Assembly: GCA_013365365.1 (NCBI GenBank)
Contig: JABVXU010000229.1
Span: 1 to 64,000 of the forward strand
Reading direction: 5' to 3'
Origin: Cruorifilaria tuberocauda
Taxonomy: Eukaryota; Nematoda; Chromadorea; Rhabditida; Onchocercidae
DNA: 64,000 bases
The first letter of the stretch is position 1, and each line of letters begins with the position of its first letter. Shown piece after piece: positions 28,189-40,945 of this stretch. The notes beneath the pieces were generated by a model. It searched no databases. It worked only from the letters and a program-made list of their open reading frames with translations, and had not been told where the DNA came from. Position numbers and translations under genes: made by a program.

Positions 28189-31100
28189 CTATGCCTTTTT
28201 CAATTTTTGTCGTTTTCTAGTTGCATCAGCATAATCATCGTTAGGTGATAGACTACGTTGTGGCAATGATATGCTCGATAATCGAACAAATATTTCCTCC
28301 ATGAAAGAGATGGCCTGAAATTTGAATTAAGTGAATGCAATTTTTACTAATGCAGAAAAATATCTCACAATGAATCTGCAGTAAACTCAAATCTCACGAA
28401 TTTCCATGAGAAAAATGAAATATTTCGACAGGTTATTAAGAATCTAATCCCAAAAAAAAGCTTATAACCAGGATGTCATGCTCGAATAACACAAGCAAGC
28501 ATATAAAATACTTACATATGAGTCAAGAGAACCATAAAATTGTAAAAAACAATTATAGCCTCCAGCTCGAGATTATATCTAATAACTTGCTATGATATTC
28601 CTCATTTCATTTCACATGTATATATGTAATAAACAATAAAAAAATAAGTAAAACCTTTTGATGATTGAAAAATAGATATGCAATAAGGAAGAAAAATGGA
28701 AGTGCGAAATAGCTGCCGCTTGATATTTCCACTTCAGATTTCCGCTGAAAACTTGATTGACTAAAAACTAAAAATTTGCAAAAAAAAAATATATATATAT
28801 ACAATGTCAATCACTAAGAGGCATGGAATATAAGAAAAGATTAAGTTCCAAAAATTTTCATTCAACAATCATAAAAGCATAATAACTACTAAAAAAATGT
28901 TCCAATTTTGATATGATTCAACCATGTCACGGACCAATGGAGAAAAAGTCAGTGGATTACAAAATGGATACTTTTAAGTAATTATACAACAAATACCCGT
29001 TAGAAATTAAAAAAGAAAAAACACAAAAAAATGGTAGAAAAAAGAAAAGAGGAAAAACTTGTTATAAAGAAATGATACAACTAACTTGTGGACGTACACT
29101 TAACGATACAGCTTTAAATGTTTCATTTGCAGCGAAGAAAACTTCGGCAGAATCCAGTTTTTGATTACCTGCACCATACATTGTCTCAAATCGAACCGAA
29201 TATATCTTGAAAAAAATCATGACATGAGTTTAAAAGCGAAAAAATTTTTCTTATGTACAAAATTTCATTCTCAACAGAGGAGTAATGCATCATTTTCAGT
29301 AATGTACAATAAAAATTAAGAATATTGGAGAAAAGAACTTACTGAGTTATCCACTGTAGGAATTTCGAAGTAAAATACAGTAGATGGTGCCACAACGGTT
29401 GCTTGTTGAATTAAATTACCGCTTTTGTAAAGACCAATTTTATACTGCGGTGGTGAATTAATATCAATAAATACAACATCACCAGCAACATCTACTCGTT
29501 CGTCGATATGTGTCAATACGAAATCAATTCCATTAACATCTTCGGTATTAACCTAGACGCAAAATAACAGTGTTTTGTAAATAGCTACTTCCGTTTGACT
29601 ACTCGAACAAAAAGAAGAATAGCAAATATGAAAAAATTTAAGCTTGGAAGATGCTATACAGTCTATCCATTAATTTAGTACGAAGACAGGTTTGACTGAT
29701 AAATGAACAATATTCAATTAGCATAGTGGAAGTAAAAAATTCGCAACCACAAAGGTCTTTCATGCTTGAATACAGAACCAGTATTCTTCCTGAGAAAATA
29801 TTTTTGCTTATCTTCTAACTAATCACTTGAAAACATACCATGATGTCATAATATTTTGGGTATGACTGCAAGCGTTGACCGCTCGGCGTTTTCAGTACCA
29901 ACTGATAAACACACTTCGGATGAAGACCACGAATTCGATATTCACCATTTTCATTCGTTGTATCTTCCTCTTGCAATTGATTGCATTGTTCAGACACTGC
30001 TTCGACAGTCATTGCTGACACTGGTTGACCAGCTGGATATAAAACTTTGCCAAAAACACTGAAAGCTTTTTGTTAACATATCCAGTATGAAATAAACAAT
30101 AAGTCCTAGAAATTCAGAAAGACGTACCGTGAGAATTATCTGAAAACAAACAGAAAAAAGAAGTTGATCAGATCAATATTGCTAAACTAATATTTTATTG
30201 TGATATATTTATACAAATCACGAGATTTGACACTTACCTATATGCAAATCGATGCCCTTTCAAATTTATTGTTTCAAATTCACCCTCTTTGATATTTACT
30301 GTTATTGATTTCGGATCAAATTTATACTCCTGTAGTATGGGACGTAAAAAATATTCTCCAGGTCGCTGAAAATAAATTCTGGACAATTTAATGATATAAA
30401 ATGCGAGATGCAATGATTCCGAGTATTTAAGTTCGAACTCAATTTTAAGCTATTGTAAATGATCTATGGTAATTTTTTTACAATAAAAACCGTACAACAA
30501 GGTTAGATATATAATTAGTAGAAACGGATTGAAATCAAACACGCCTAGCACAAAATATCGAAATCTGAATTAAGACAAAGACGGAAAACTCACCAAGCCA
30601 ACGAAGATGATTTTTCCAGTATTATCAATGAAGTTGTTCGAGCGGTAATTCTCAGCACCGCTTAAAGAAATAAGTACATTAGAAAGTGGCTCATCCGTTT
30701 CAGCATCAGTAGCAATAATGATCAGCTGTGACAGTTTTATGGCATTCAACACTCCTAGTTTCTCTGTTTTTTCAAATTTATATCCACTTTTATCGGCGAC
30801 TATATCGAATTCTTTAACACTTCGCACTGGACCTATTCTGAAAATCAGAAATTACAAATTTTAAAGTATTTTATGCAATTGAAGAAGTTTTTGAGATGCG
30901 CAACCAATCTTTATCAATCATTAACCAAATGGAAGAGAATTTATGCAAGTTGATCTCATATCAAAATTCTGGACAGCGCAATTACCTAAATTTTCCGTCA
31001 GCATCGGTTATTGATTCAAGAATAACTTTTGGATCATTTTTGTGCAGTGAGCGGATATTCACGTCCTTGACAGCTGGTATCACTTGTCCTTCCAAAAAGA

Positions 31101-34100
31101 TACCTTTATCAGCTTTGAAAGTTTTTTCATCCAAATGGCATTCAGCTAAAAGTAACAAGAAATTCGGTAAGTATTTAATAAAAAGTTTGATAAACACAGT
31201 AATTACCACAGAAGTAAAGAAATAAAAAGTAAAATGGTATTAAAAAACTTGCCATTGAACTTAAAAACATGAGAAGTTGGATTGAAAAGATAAGTTTTTG
31301 ACTGAGGTGTAAGAGTGACAAGTGCATCAGCATCCAGTGACGATAAATAAAATGTGAACGATAATCTTTTTTCAGTTGAAGATGTCACCTAAATAATTAA
31401 GTTTGAAGTAAAACTTCTCAAGAAAACGATAAAAAGTTTGAATGATTAAGAAAAAATAAGCGTTCAAATTCTAACCATTTTTACAATGCCATCTAAATAA
31501 TGTTACAGTGAGATTAAAAATTTCTTACAATCTTAAATATATCTTTACAACTCTTGCAAGCAAAATATAAAACTAGAATATTTCACGCGTTCGTATATCC
31601 AGCTGTACGATGATTCAATCTAATAAAGAGATAAAGCTCATAAAGTAATCCATAAGTACAAGAATTCCTATAATCTAAAATGTATACATGTTACATCCTC
31701 TCTACTTGGATTCATTGATTAACTGTATAATTATAAGTCGCTGAAGAGAAAGCAGAAAGGTTGAAAGATAAGTAAAGATACCGGAATCACTTGTTCATCG
31801 GTACTGGACTTGACGGACAAGGTAAAATCATTAAGCTGTTTCACTTTGTGATCTAATTCTATCGAAGCAGACGTCAGAAATTTTGAAGCAGAAGCAACAA
31901 GTGGGACTTCCTGTGGGATGCTAATTTCATATGACTGTTTGTCGAATTTATAACAAGCTTCAAATACGATAGTATAAATGCCGGCCAGTGGAATGCAGAA
32001 AGAAAAATGCCCAGCCGGTATATTAAGCGAACCACTGATTTGCGGTTTTTCCAACATACTCCACTTCTGGAATAGGACATTTTCTGAGATGCAGCGTTCT
32101 TACATATAATATTGATTATTTCTCAGTCAATTCTGATGAAAAGTTAAAAATATTAAATATATCAATGATATAATTTAAACCGCTTTAGCCGGATGTGACA
32201 ACTGGGTTTTCGTTCGATATCCTACTTGACGAAATATGACGTTATTCAAATCAGCAGTTTCAATAACAACATCCATTTTTGTTTTTTCCCAACAAAATCG
32301 TTCGTTATCCATCATTTTCACTGCAAAATCAATTTAAATTATTTACAGTACAAAGCACGTTTTAGCTAAAAATACCTTAATTAAGTTTAATTAGAGTGGT
32401 TACATGAATCACTTACATTTATAGGAATCTGGAGCTACTTGATGAAAAATAAACTGATCAGTGCCTTCAAGGCTTTCTATCAATACTTCTTCTCTCCACA
32501 GTTCTATCTTCACAATATCACAGTCATCTGCAATAATCATCATTGAAATTACAAATAATATATCAAATGCTCAAATGCGAACATCAAAAATTCACAATAA
32601 TTATTTCCAATTTGCTGAAAAAATTTTCAATAAACGAAAAAAAGTTGTAAGCGAGAAATGGTACTAAAAATTAAAGTATAACCATTCAGAAAAAAAGAGA
32701 CTTTTCAGCAAGACAATGATCTAAGATCTAAGCTTGACTTAATCTTGTAAATAATGATGCAAACTTCAAAGCTCAGAAAATTTTCAATATTCTAAAGTAC
32801 GATAACTGCAAAAAAACTTCAGAAAATACGAACCTATGCAGATGACGCTAACATTCAAATCGGTTCTGAATTGACTAAATAAAATATCAAGTACAGGACC
32901 CTTCGATAAATCGATTTCATGTTGTTTTGGGGTCAATATTAGATTATTTGCAGAAGAAACCTAAAATTAAATATAAAAAAAAAACGACTTAAAACTGCTT
33001 AACATTTCAATTCAAAATATGCGTTTATGAACAACAAAGAATAAGACCTTTGTAACATGATAATATTTTAGTATATAATATTTTAGTAGTCTCTTCACTT
33101 ATTATGTCTATTACAACGTTGTATAGGTACTAAATGAATTAAAAAAGCCCAGCATCAAAAAGGAATGAAATTAAGAAATGGTTCTTTCCGATATATGGTT
33201 ATAATTATTAACTGCAGTAAGCATGAACATATACTTAAGTAATGTTAAGCCTTCGTAAACAACAAGGTAAAGACTCCATGGAAATATATGTAATTTAAAA
33301 AAAAGGAAGGAAATAAAGAGCTTGAAACTGCACCGAAACGACGTATCTTCCAACTTCTTGCAAATTGCATATCTTTTCGCTGCTCTTTATATGCAATAAC
33401 TTTACGGCTTTTGTTTGCTTATTTGTAAAAGTGATCGACATTATATGGTTAACACTTTCTTCCACACTCACCGTAACACATACGTCTACCCTGAAAAAAT
33501 AAAAATATAACTAAAGTTAAAAAACTGTTAATTTCAACTAACGCACAACTTTAAAATGCGGTACCGCGTCAACTATAATTCTAATACCAAACATCTTACA
33601 TTTTAAAATTCATTTATTTATTTGGTTCATTGATTCATCGTGATATCACTTTTACTTTAAGAATGATGAACGGGAAGAGAAAGGAAAGTCATCGAATAAT
33701 TAAATATTTCTAAGGGCAAGTATGATTTACCTTTCGGCAACAATGTCCGGAATTTCAGCATTTTCTGCAGTCAACTTGATGTTTACCGTACTGAAATCAA
33801 AATGATCCTTTCGGGCAGTTATTGTGTAGTTTTCATCTTGTAAGTCGCCAAGTATATACCTAGAAAGAATATTAGACTAAACAGAACATGCCATGAAAAT
33901 TTTTGAAAATAACATCACACGAAGAAAACAAGGCAATACAAAAAACACATGCAAACAATTTCAACTTGTTCCAATTTGTTCATGCCATTTTTCTAAAAGT
34001 TTTTAACTCTTAGCATCAAATGTAATCTTTGTTATTCTAGCAAAAAGTTTTGGTAAGTTAGAAATTACCGTCCATTGGCATCAGTTTTCCCTTTCATTTC

Positions 34101-36494
34101 ACCATTTACATAAATAACTGCATCGACAACTGGCAATCCAGATAGGAGTACTTGACCTTTACTACTAAATCCAAGTGTGTTGAAGACAACCTTCAAATAG
34201 AAAAAGTATTACCAAATTGAAAATATTGAAAATAAAAAAAAATTGAAAATAAAAAAATAAAAAAGCTTATTGAAAATAAAAGTTAATTTGGTACTAATAT
34301 TAACAAGATCTTCAGTACATGAACACATGATATACAACTTTCAGTGCGGCAAAACAGTGCTGAAAATAGCTAAAGCTACAATATTTGTACTTGACCTATA
34401 GATAATACAACATAAATATATAAAACTGGATTTTTATTCTGAGAAATATATAAATAATAGAAAATTATGGCGTAATCTTAACTTTTTCTATTTTAACATA
34501 GTATAAAAAACTGCAAAGACAGTGCAATTTATAAAATCAATATAATTTAAAAATCAAAAAAAAAATTTTTTTTAATTTGAAAAAAATCTGAAAAATTAAA
34601 CCTTTTCTGCAGATGATCTCATCGTGATTTCCTTCAATTCCGGTGAAAAACTAAAACGAATTTTATCAGTGGAAAGAGATGGTTGGATGGTGTACAGTCC
34701 TGGCGGTAGGCACGGGAACTGAGCTATGCCTTTATTATCAGTCTTTATTTTGCAAACAAGTTTTCGATTAAATTTTTCTTCTTTTCCCATATCAGCCAAT
34801 CCTTCGTTACAGTACGGTAGCTACAAAAGATAACAACAATGTTAAAGGTTTTCATAACTTATAGATTAATTACTAACACCGACTTGTAGAAAATATCAAA
34901 AATTTTTCAGTTTTTTATCAAATATGACTTAATATAGTAGGAAACGATATGTATCAAAAAAAAATCATAGCTATACATGCCATATATTGCATATATTATA
35001 AGAATAACAATTTCTAAATAATTTCAATGAGCAGATTACCAATAGATTTGGATCTGTAAAAATGAGTTTTGTAGAGATGAACTTTCCAATTTTTATATTA
35101 CTGAAAATCATTTTTTAGCGATTGCAATATTAGAAAATTTTCGTAACTTGCCTTTACGATAGCTTTCGAATAAAGTGCTATGGAAACTCCAGCTACTTGA
35201 TGCTTCTTAGATAAAACAGAAACTGTCAACAAATGTCCGGATATTTTCAGATCCGGTGATACGCGAACCGGTGATGTTGTAATCGACACTGGTACTTTAT
35301 TAAGCTCAATGCATTCTGTGCTATCACTTGCGGTTGATACCTTCAGAGGAAAGATGAAACACAATTAGTAATAAGTTGTGCGGAGAACTAAAATTTAATA
35401 TTAAAAATTCATCAAAGTGATCATGACACACACGTCTATTCCAACAATCCATCTATCGGTCCACATTTATTTATTTTAAAATAAAAACAAGAAACATTTT
35501 AACTAATATTAAGAAAAATATATAAAAGAGATAACTTACTAAATATTTTCCAGGCGATGCTCGAAATCTATATGTCCCATTGGTAGTCGTTTTTGTTTCC
35601 GATACAACAGTGCCATTTTCGGCAATAAGAATCAATGCAACATCTGCAGGACCATTGTCATCACTACTTCGTAGTATACCTTCGACAGCGAAAGCGTTCA
35701 AAACAAAATTTATATCCTCGCCTTTAGTGCATAAATCATTTTTCCCATCTACTTTCAGATTAAAAATACTTGGCTCTGAAATAAAGTTTTACAAACCTTC
35801 TTTTTTAAGAGAGAGAGAGAGAAAAAGTAACGAGAAAAGCGGAAAAAAGAGGATGAAACGACCAACAGAAAATGATTCAAAGAAATGTTTCATTGCTATA
35901 GAATCATTTTTCCTTTTACCATTTTAAAATATCGAGTGATTAAAAGTAAAAATAGTCTTGAAAAGAGCACTTACCAAAGAACCACCCATCTGGAGCGAAA
36001 AGACGTATGGAATAATCACCCTTGTTGTATACCGGAATCATATAATAACCATTCGTTGGACTGCATTCCGTTTCAAATTTCAAATTTCCTTCAGCAGTAA
36101 ACAATTTAACCTACGAACAGATAAATTTAAGTTAAAAATGCCATCCATAAAAAAAAATGTACACAGAACCGTTTGAATTAAGATATACTTTATGCAAAAT
36201 ATCGTTCCCACTTGGCTGATTTCTTTGAAACTTTCGAATTTTTGATCTTTTAATAAATAAAAACCATTAGAAAATTAAATTAACATTCAATACTGCGTTA
36301 AAGCCTGCCAAATGATTCACTTCCGATTAGGGTTTTTGCTATATGATATCAAATTTTCAAACCTGTATTTTTGAATAATCGATCGGGACATCTTGTGATT
36401 TGACAAAACCTCCGCAACTGTAAACTTCACCTGATGCTGTTGAAAGGCATATAAAAACAAGTGTAACCCATTTAAGGGTATTTATATAACCCAT
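28189..36494 (-). CDS. nra-4: NOMO (nodal modulator) homologue, 21 exons
   Basis: Homologue of NOMO, an ER membrane protein with tandem carboxypeptidase-regulatory-like (Ig-like) lumenal domains and one C-terminal membrane helix. NOMO works with nicalin/TMEM147, and its nematode counterpart NRA-4 associates with nicotinic receptor assembly. Exons in transcript order: 36494-36363, 36110-35975, 35775-35540, 35340-35152, 34820-34602, 34190-34069, 33859-33731, 33490-33334, 32960-32834, 32527-32417, 32320-32181, 32066-31782, 31388-31253, 31145-30986, 30837-30594, 30365-30238, 30058-29839, 29552-29343, 29205-29086, 28744-28655, 28314-28189. All phases agree, for about 1138 residues. It opens with a signal peptide (KWVTLVFICLSTASG) followed by SCGGFVKS, has NGYYMIPVYNKGDY in exon 2 and RGLHPKCVYQLVLK late in the lumenal part, and ends with a YFALPFFFLIAYLFF helix and a basic tail. 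Two introns, after exons 4 and 13, have GCAAGT donors. It lies 0.9 kb downstream of the zinc transporter on the same strand. Confidence 0.94.
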
Positions 36495-37391
36495 ATCTTA
36501 AATGCATGAAAACATTAGAATTTTCCCCAACTATATGTTCTTTTCCGCTTAATGGAGAAAACGGACAGCAATAATTAGTAGTTGTTATCGCAATAAGTAA
36601 TAGCAGCATTATAAACCTGTAAGTGCAGTAACGATTGACATGATTAATTTTTTAATAACATGAAGTGAAATGAGAATATTTAATCATTACGAAAACAAGA
36701 TCCTAATATTAAATACAACTGAGAGCCAAAGAATTCACAGCATATATTCTAGAAAACATCATTACAAATTTAAGAACAATAAAAAATAACTTGAGATAAA
36801 TAAAAAAGTACTGAAAATAAAAGGAAGGAAGTTGAGGAAACAGATGTATTATCAATAACCAAATTCCTATAAAAAGATTTGGATGTCTAACAACAGTTAC
36901 AACCTTATGAACTGTCACATACCCAGTTAGAGTGAGTGAAACAAAATGTAGTGGAATATATTAGAATTGAACAGTTTTAAACTATCAAATATCTGAAAGC
37001 AAGGTAATGTCGAAGCATAAAGACACGTTTTAGAAAGATACAAATAGTTCAATGAATGATTACCACAATCACCACGTATATGTAACTTTTCAAATTACCG
37101 ACAGTTACAATGGTATTAGAAGATTGGATAGTCTCTTTCAGCGGCTGCTCGTTTCCCCTAATGAATGATCTTTTAAACAAAATTCGTACATTTAAAACCA
37201 GTGGAAATGAAAATCTGGTTGTAAAGAAAAACAAACTGCAGTAGAAACATTCCATCAGCTTCAGTAAAAAACTAGAAGCTGAACATATAATCTACTATAT
37301 ATAACCAAACTTAATAAAATTCACAAAATTTTAACGCGGTCATGACGTTTACTTAATAGTTCCACTTATCTTAAAATAATATTAGCACAAT
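36495..37391. other. Spacer between zinc transporter and NOMO
   Basis: About 0.9 kb between two minus-strand genes, holding the 3' UTR of the zinc transporter and presumably the NOMO promoter or trans-splice site. The spacing is longer than usual for a tight nematode operon. No further gene was seen. Confidence 0.5.
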
Positions 37392-40300
37392 TTAAATATC
37401 AACGCGTGTGTTTAATTCAAATAATGGTTTACAGAATTTACATGATAACATGAAGTTTTCGTACTGTTCAATTTGTATAGTAGCAAGGTGTATACCGTGT
37501 TTGAAGCGTATAAGTCTACTAGCTATCTGCATTGTTTCGGCAGCTTTGTCTGGTTCATCTATAATAAAAATAAAGAAGAACTATAACTTAGCTAAAAGAT
37601 AAAGCTATGTGGAATTTATAGTTAGGGGGTTCATTTAATAATTATTCATTTCATGAATAAACTCATAAGTCGATGCAGATCATTACATAATCTACTAATC
37701 ATGTTATCAAGTAATTCTAACTTTTGCTTCTAGCCCATAACCATGCATTTGCTTTTACGTTTACCAAAACATATTTTATTTCTAAAGAATACTAGTTCTT
37801 CATATATTATTTTGGAATTTCTCAGAATCCGAGTCTATCTTCCTATTAGATCTAGTAATGGCAATAACACATACTATTATACAGGAATATTTAAACATTT
37901 AAAATATTATATAAAATACTAATGATATATTTAACACATATATAGATATATAAAATACTAATAATATATTTAACAGGAATATAAACTTGCCAAGCACTAA
38001 TTCGTAAAAACAGATTGGTTTTACGTCTTTATAAACGAAAACATACCAATAGCTAAATGAACTGCTAAAGCTGTTTTGTCCATATTCAATGACCACACAT
38101 GTAAGCTATGCAACGTTCGTACACCATTTATACTTAACAAATCACTTTGCAAGTTACCGTAATTGATATGTGCGGGTGTCCCTAAAAAATCAAAAACTCT
38201 GCAAATGACAAATTTGATTTTTAAGCACGATAAATCTGATAAAATAGAAATGATTTGAAAACAGATCAATTTCGACATTGAAAAAAATAAAAACTTGATT
38301 TTCCATGAACATCAAGTTTCGTTATTACCTTCCATCAATATGAAGAAAATATCACGAATTACAGTAACACTTGTGATAAATACGACTATAGAAAATAGGA
38401 AAGTGCATAAAGGATCAGCTAATTTCCAATCTGTAATCTGTAACAAACATAATACAGAAGTATATAAATTAGAGATCTATAACTTGAAAAACTGAAACAT
38501 TTTATCTAAATTTGTAAACGAAGAAATCTTTTCTTCATTCTTTTTACCAATAAAAAGGATGGCGAAATACAATACTAATAAGAGCATATTTTCATTTTAC
38601 CTTAATGACGATAGCAGCAGTAAGAACGCCAATACTTTGTATAAAATCGCCAAAGACATGGATAAAAGCCGCTCGTACATTCACATTGGTACTGAATTAT
38701 GTAATTGATAAGTTGGAAAATATATCTTCTTCATCGGAATAGAATTCTTACTAATATTACATATTGATAAATTTGCTATTTAAAATACATTTTTGTGCTA
38801 ACCAGTAAAATCTTCAAAAAAAAACCAAGTACCTACTGGCTGTGACTATGACCCATATCTTGTGAATGACTGCCACGAGAATATCGCAAAACGAGTCCCA
38901 TAATAACATTAAATAATACCCCTGCACATGCCGTAACAATCATTGCATCTGCATCAACCTGAAATTACCATACCAAATAAAATTGCCAGATTTTATGAAA
39001 GAAAACTTAGCAATTGAAAAAATTTTTCAAATATGGCTAAAATTAGAAAAAACAATATTTAAATTTATCTTCGACAACTCATTTTCTACTACAACAGAAA
39101 CTTTTGATAATGAAACAAAATTTATTCTCCAAAAAATATTACAAATTAATATCATATCGACTTGCAAATTCTTTTTCAAGTGCTATTTCTAGCACATAAT
39201 TTCGATCTTATACATTACGAAATTTTATTAATTTCCACTTTACAACGATTATACTATACCAAATGTCCTAAGAAAGGCTCATACCATCGAGCGCATCTCT
39301 CGCACTGGACTATAAATCGCATATAACTCAATTTCGGCTTTTCGAAAGAATCCTATTATTCTAAGTAACCTTTCAATTAATTAATTTAAAATACCTTCGG
39401 TTGCTTTTTCGATGAACTAACCTTAAATTAAATTGCAGATTTAGTAATACCTAATATTGTTAAAACTTCACCGCGTAAGTTGACTAGTCTCAAAATTTCA
39501 ATAGCTCAAATAATAAATTTTTCACTAAATTATAAAGAAAAGAAGATAAGAAATGATGTTATTATTATAGAAACAATAAACAAACAAACATCGAAATTAT
39601 TAGTGATAATTCGTTGTAAAGCAAGCATTACAAGCATCGTCGTAAGAATCCATATAATTATAATCGATATTGTAGCACCCAAAATTTCCGCACGAAGAAA
39701 ACCAAACGATAATCGGTGATTTGCTAGAATAATCATTGTAATATTTGAATGAACAATGTGAAAATAATTAGCATTTCTTAAATGTGTAATCAGTATATAT
39801 ATTGCCTGAAATTCAGTATTCACATTTTTTTCGGAAAATGCTAAATTGAGGAATAAAAAAGAAAAGGAGCTGTCTTTAATTAATAAAAAACCACGACCAC
39901 TTTAAAACCGGAACATATCATTTGCCATTATTTCCACAGAAAAATACTGAAATAAAAATGAACCAGGAGAGCGTGCAAGCCGAATTGCTATAATAGATAT
40001 AATGAAGGAGAGCAAGTCACTTAGCATATGTCCAGCGTCGGTCATTATCGCTAAACTACGAGCCAACACACCACCGCTGAATTCAGCAATAATAAAAATA
40101 GCACTTAAAATTGCCACCACTACTAATGATCGTTCAGCTCTTCGATCCTGAAAATATGTGAAATCTTTATTTGATCATAATTAACCTTATTTTTAATTAT
40201 AATTACTGCGCAAATTGATTAAATTTTTAAAATATGTAAATGTGAACAACGTGTACAGTATATAAGATTGATATTTTGTGCGAGTGCAACTTTCAGCTAA

Positions 40301-40945
40301 AGAGTTCATCATGTTAAGTAGGTACAACAAAATAACATCTGTTGATTTCAAAAACAATTTATGATAGCATAAAAGATTCAAAATCTCAACTAGATTTTGG
40401 ATTTAAAAAAAATCAAATTTAAGAAAAATAACAAGGAACTAGCAGAAACTTATCAGTCGCGAATAACTTGAATCCGCACACTATTCTGTCATTTTAAAAA
40501 TGAGAATAACATCTAGCTAGTGAAATATGACTAATATAATACGACTAAGAAAATGACTTAAATTTCATGGAGAATAATTTGGTCGATATGAACAGAATAA
40601 AGTAATCGATATAACATGACCATAACGTCAGCAAGATCAATGAAAAATGTGATCAGTATATATATATTTCCACTGTCTTTGATACTTTGATGTACAGTAA
40701 CTTAATATTCACTAGGTTTTTGAAAACAAAATATTTGAATTATTAAATGATATAAGAATTGTTAAGTGATTAAGATAAGAAAAACATACTTCTTTTTGGG
40801 ATAACAATAAAAAATGACAGTGCTCCTGTAGATAGGAATAATCAACTGATTCATCATAACTATCTTGATCATTATAAATTGCATCGCGATCACCGTTGTT
40901 ACCATTAGAATTATTATTTATCCTTCCCCATAATGTCCTCAACAT
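37392..40945 (-). CDS. ZnT/CDF zinc transporter (SLC30A2/3/8-like)
   Basis: Cation diffusion facilitator that exchanges Zn2+ for H+ to load vesicles or export zinc. Exons in transcript order: 40945-40790, 40147-39964, 39723-39590, 38958-38837, 38691-38601, 38437-38329, 38181-38047, 37558-37392. All phases agree, for 365 residues, matching the ZnT2/3/8 subgroup. The cytosolic N-terminus is Asn/Asp-rich and carries an HCH motif at 42-44. The first membrane block follows DRRAERS at residue 53. Zinc-site residues H92 and D96 (DAGHMLSD) and H210 and D214 (HVFGD) are present. The loop between helices 4 and 5 has only a modest His-rich segment (SHSQDMGHSHSH). The C-terminal domain has LHSLHVWSLN and a Cys-x-x-Cys pair (CKFC) near the end. 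The closest nematode relatives should be CDF-2/TTM-1; which of the two cannot be decided here. An acceptor (TTGTTGCAG) ends at 40950, five bases upstream of the ATG. Confidence 0.94.

Noticed and set aside
39480..39719. 79-codon plus-strand frame across the zinc transporter
   Set aside because: Antisense shadow of transporter exon 3.
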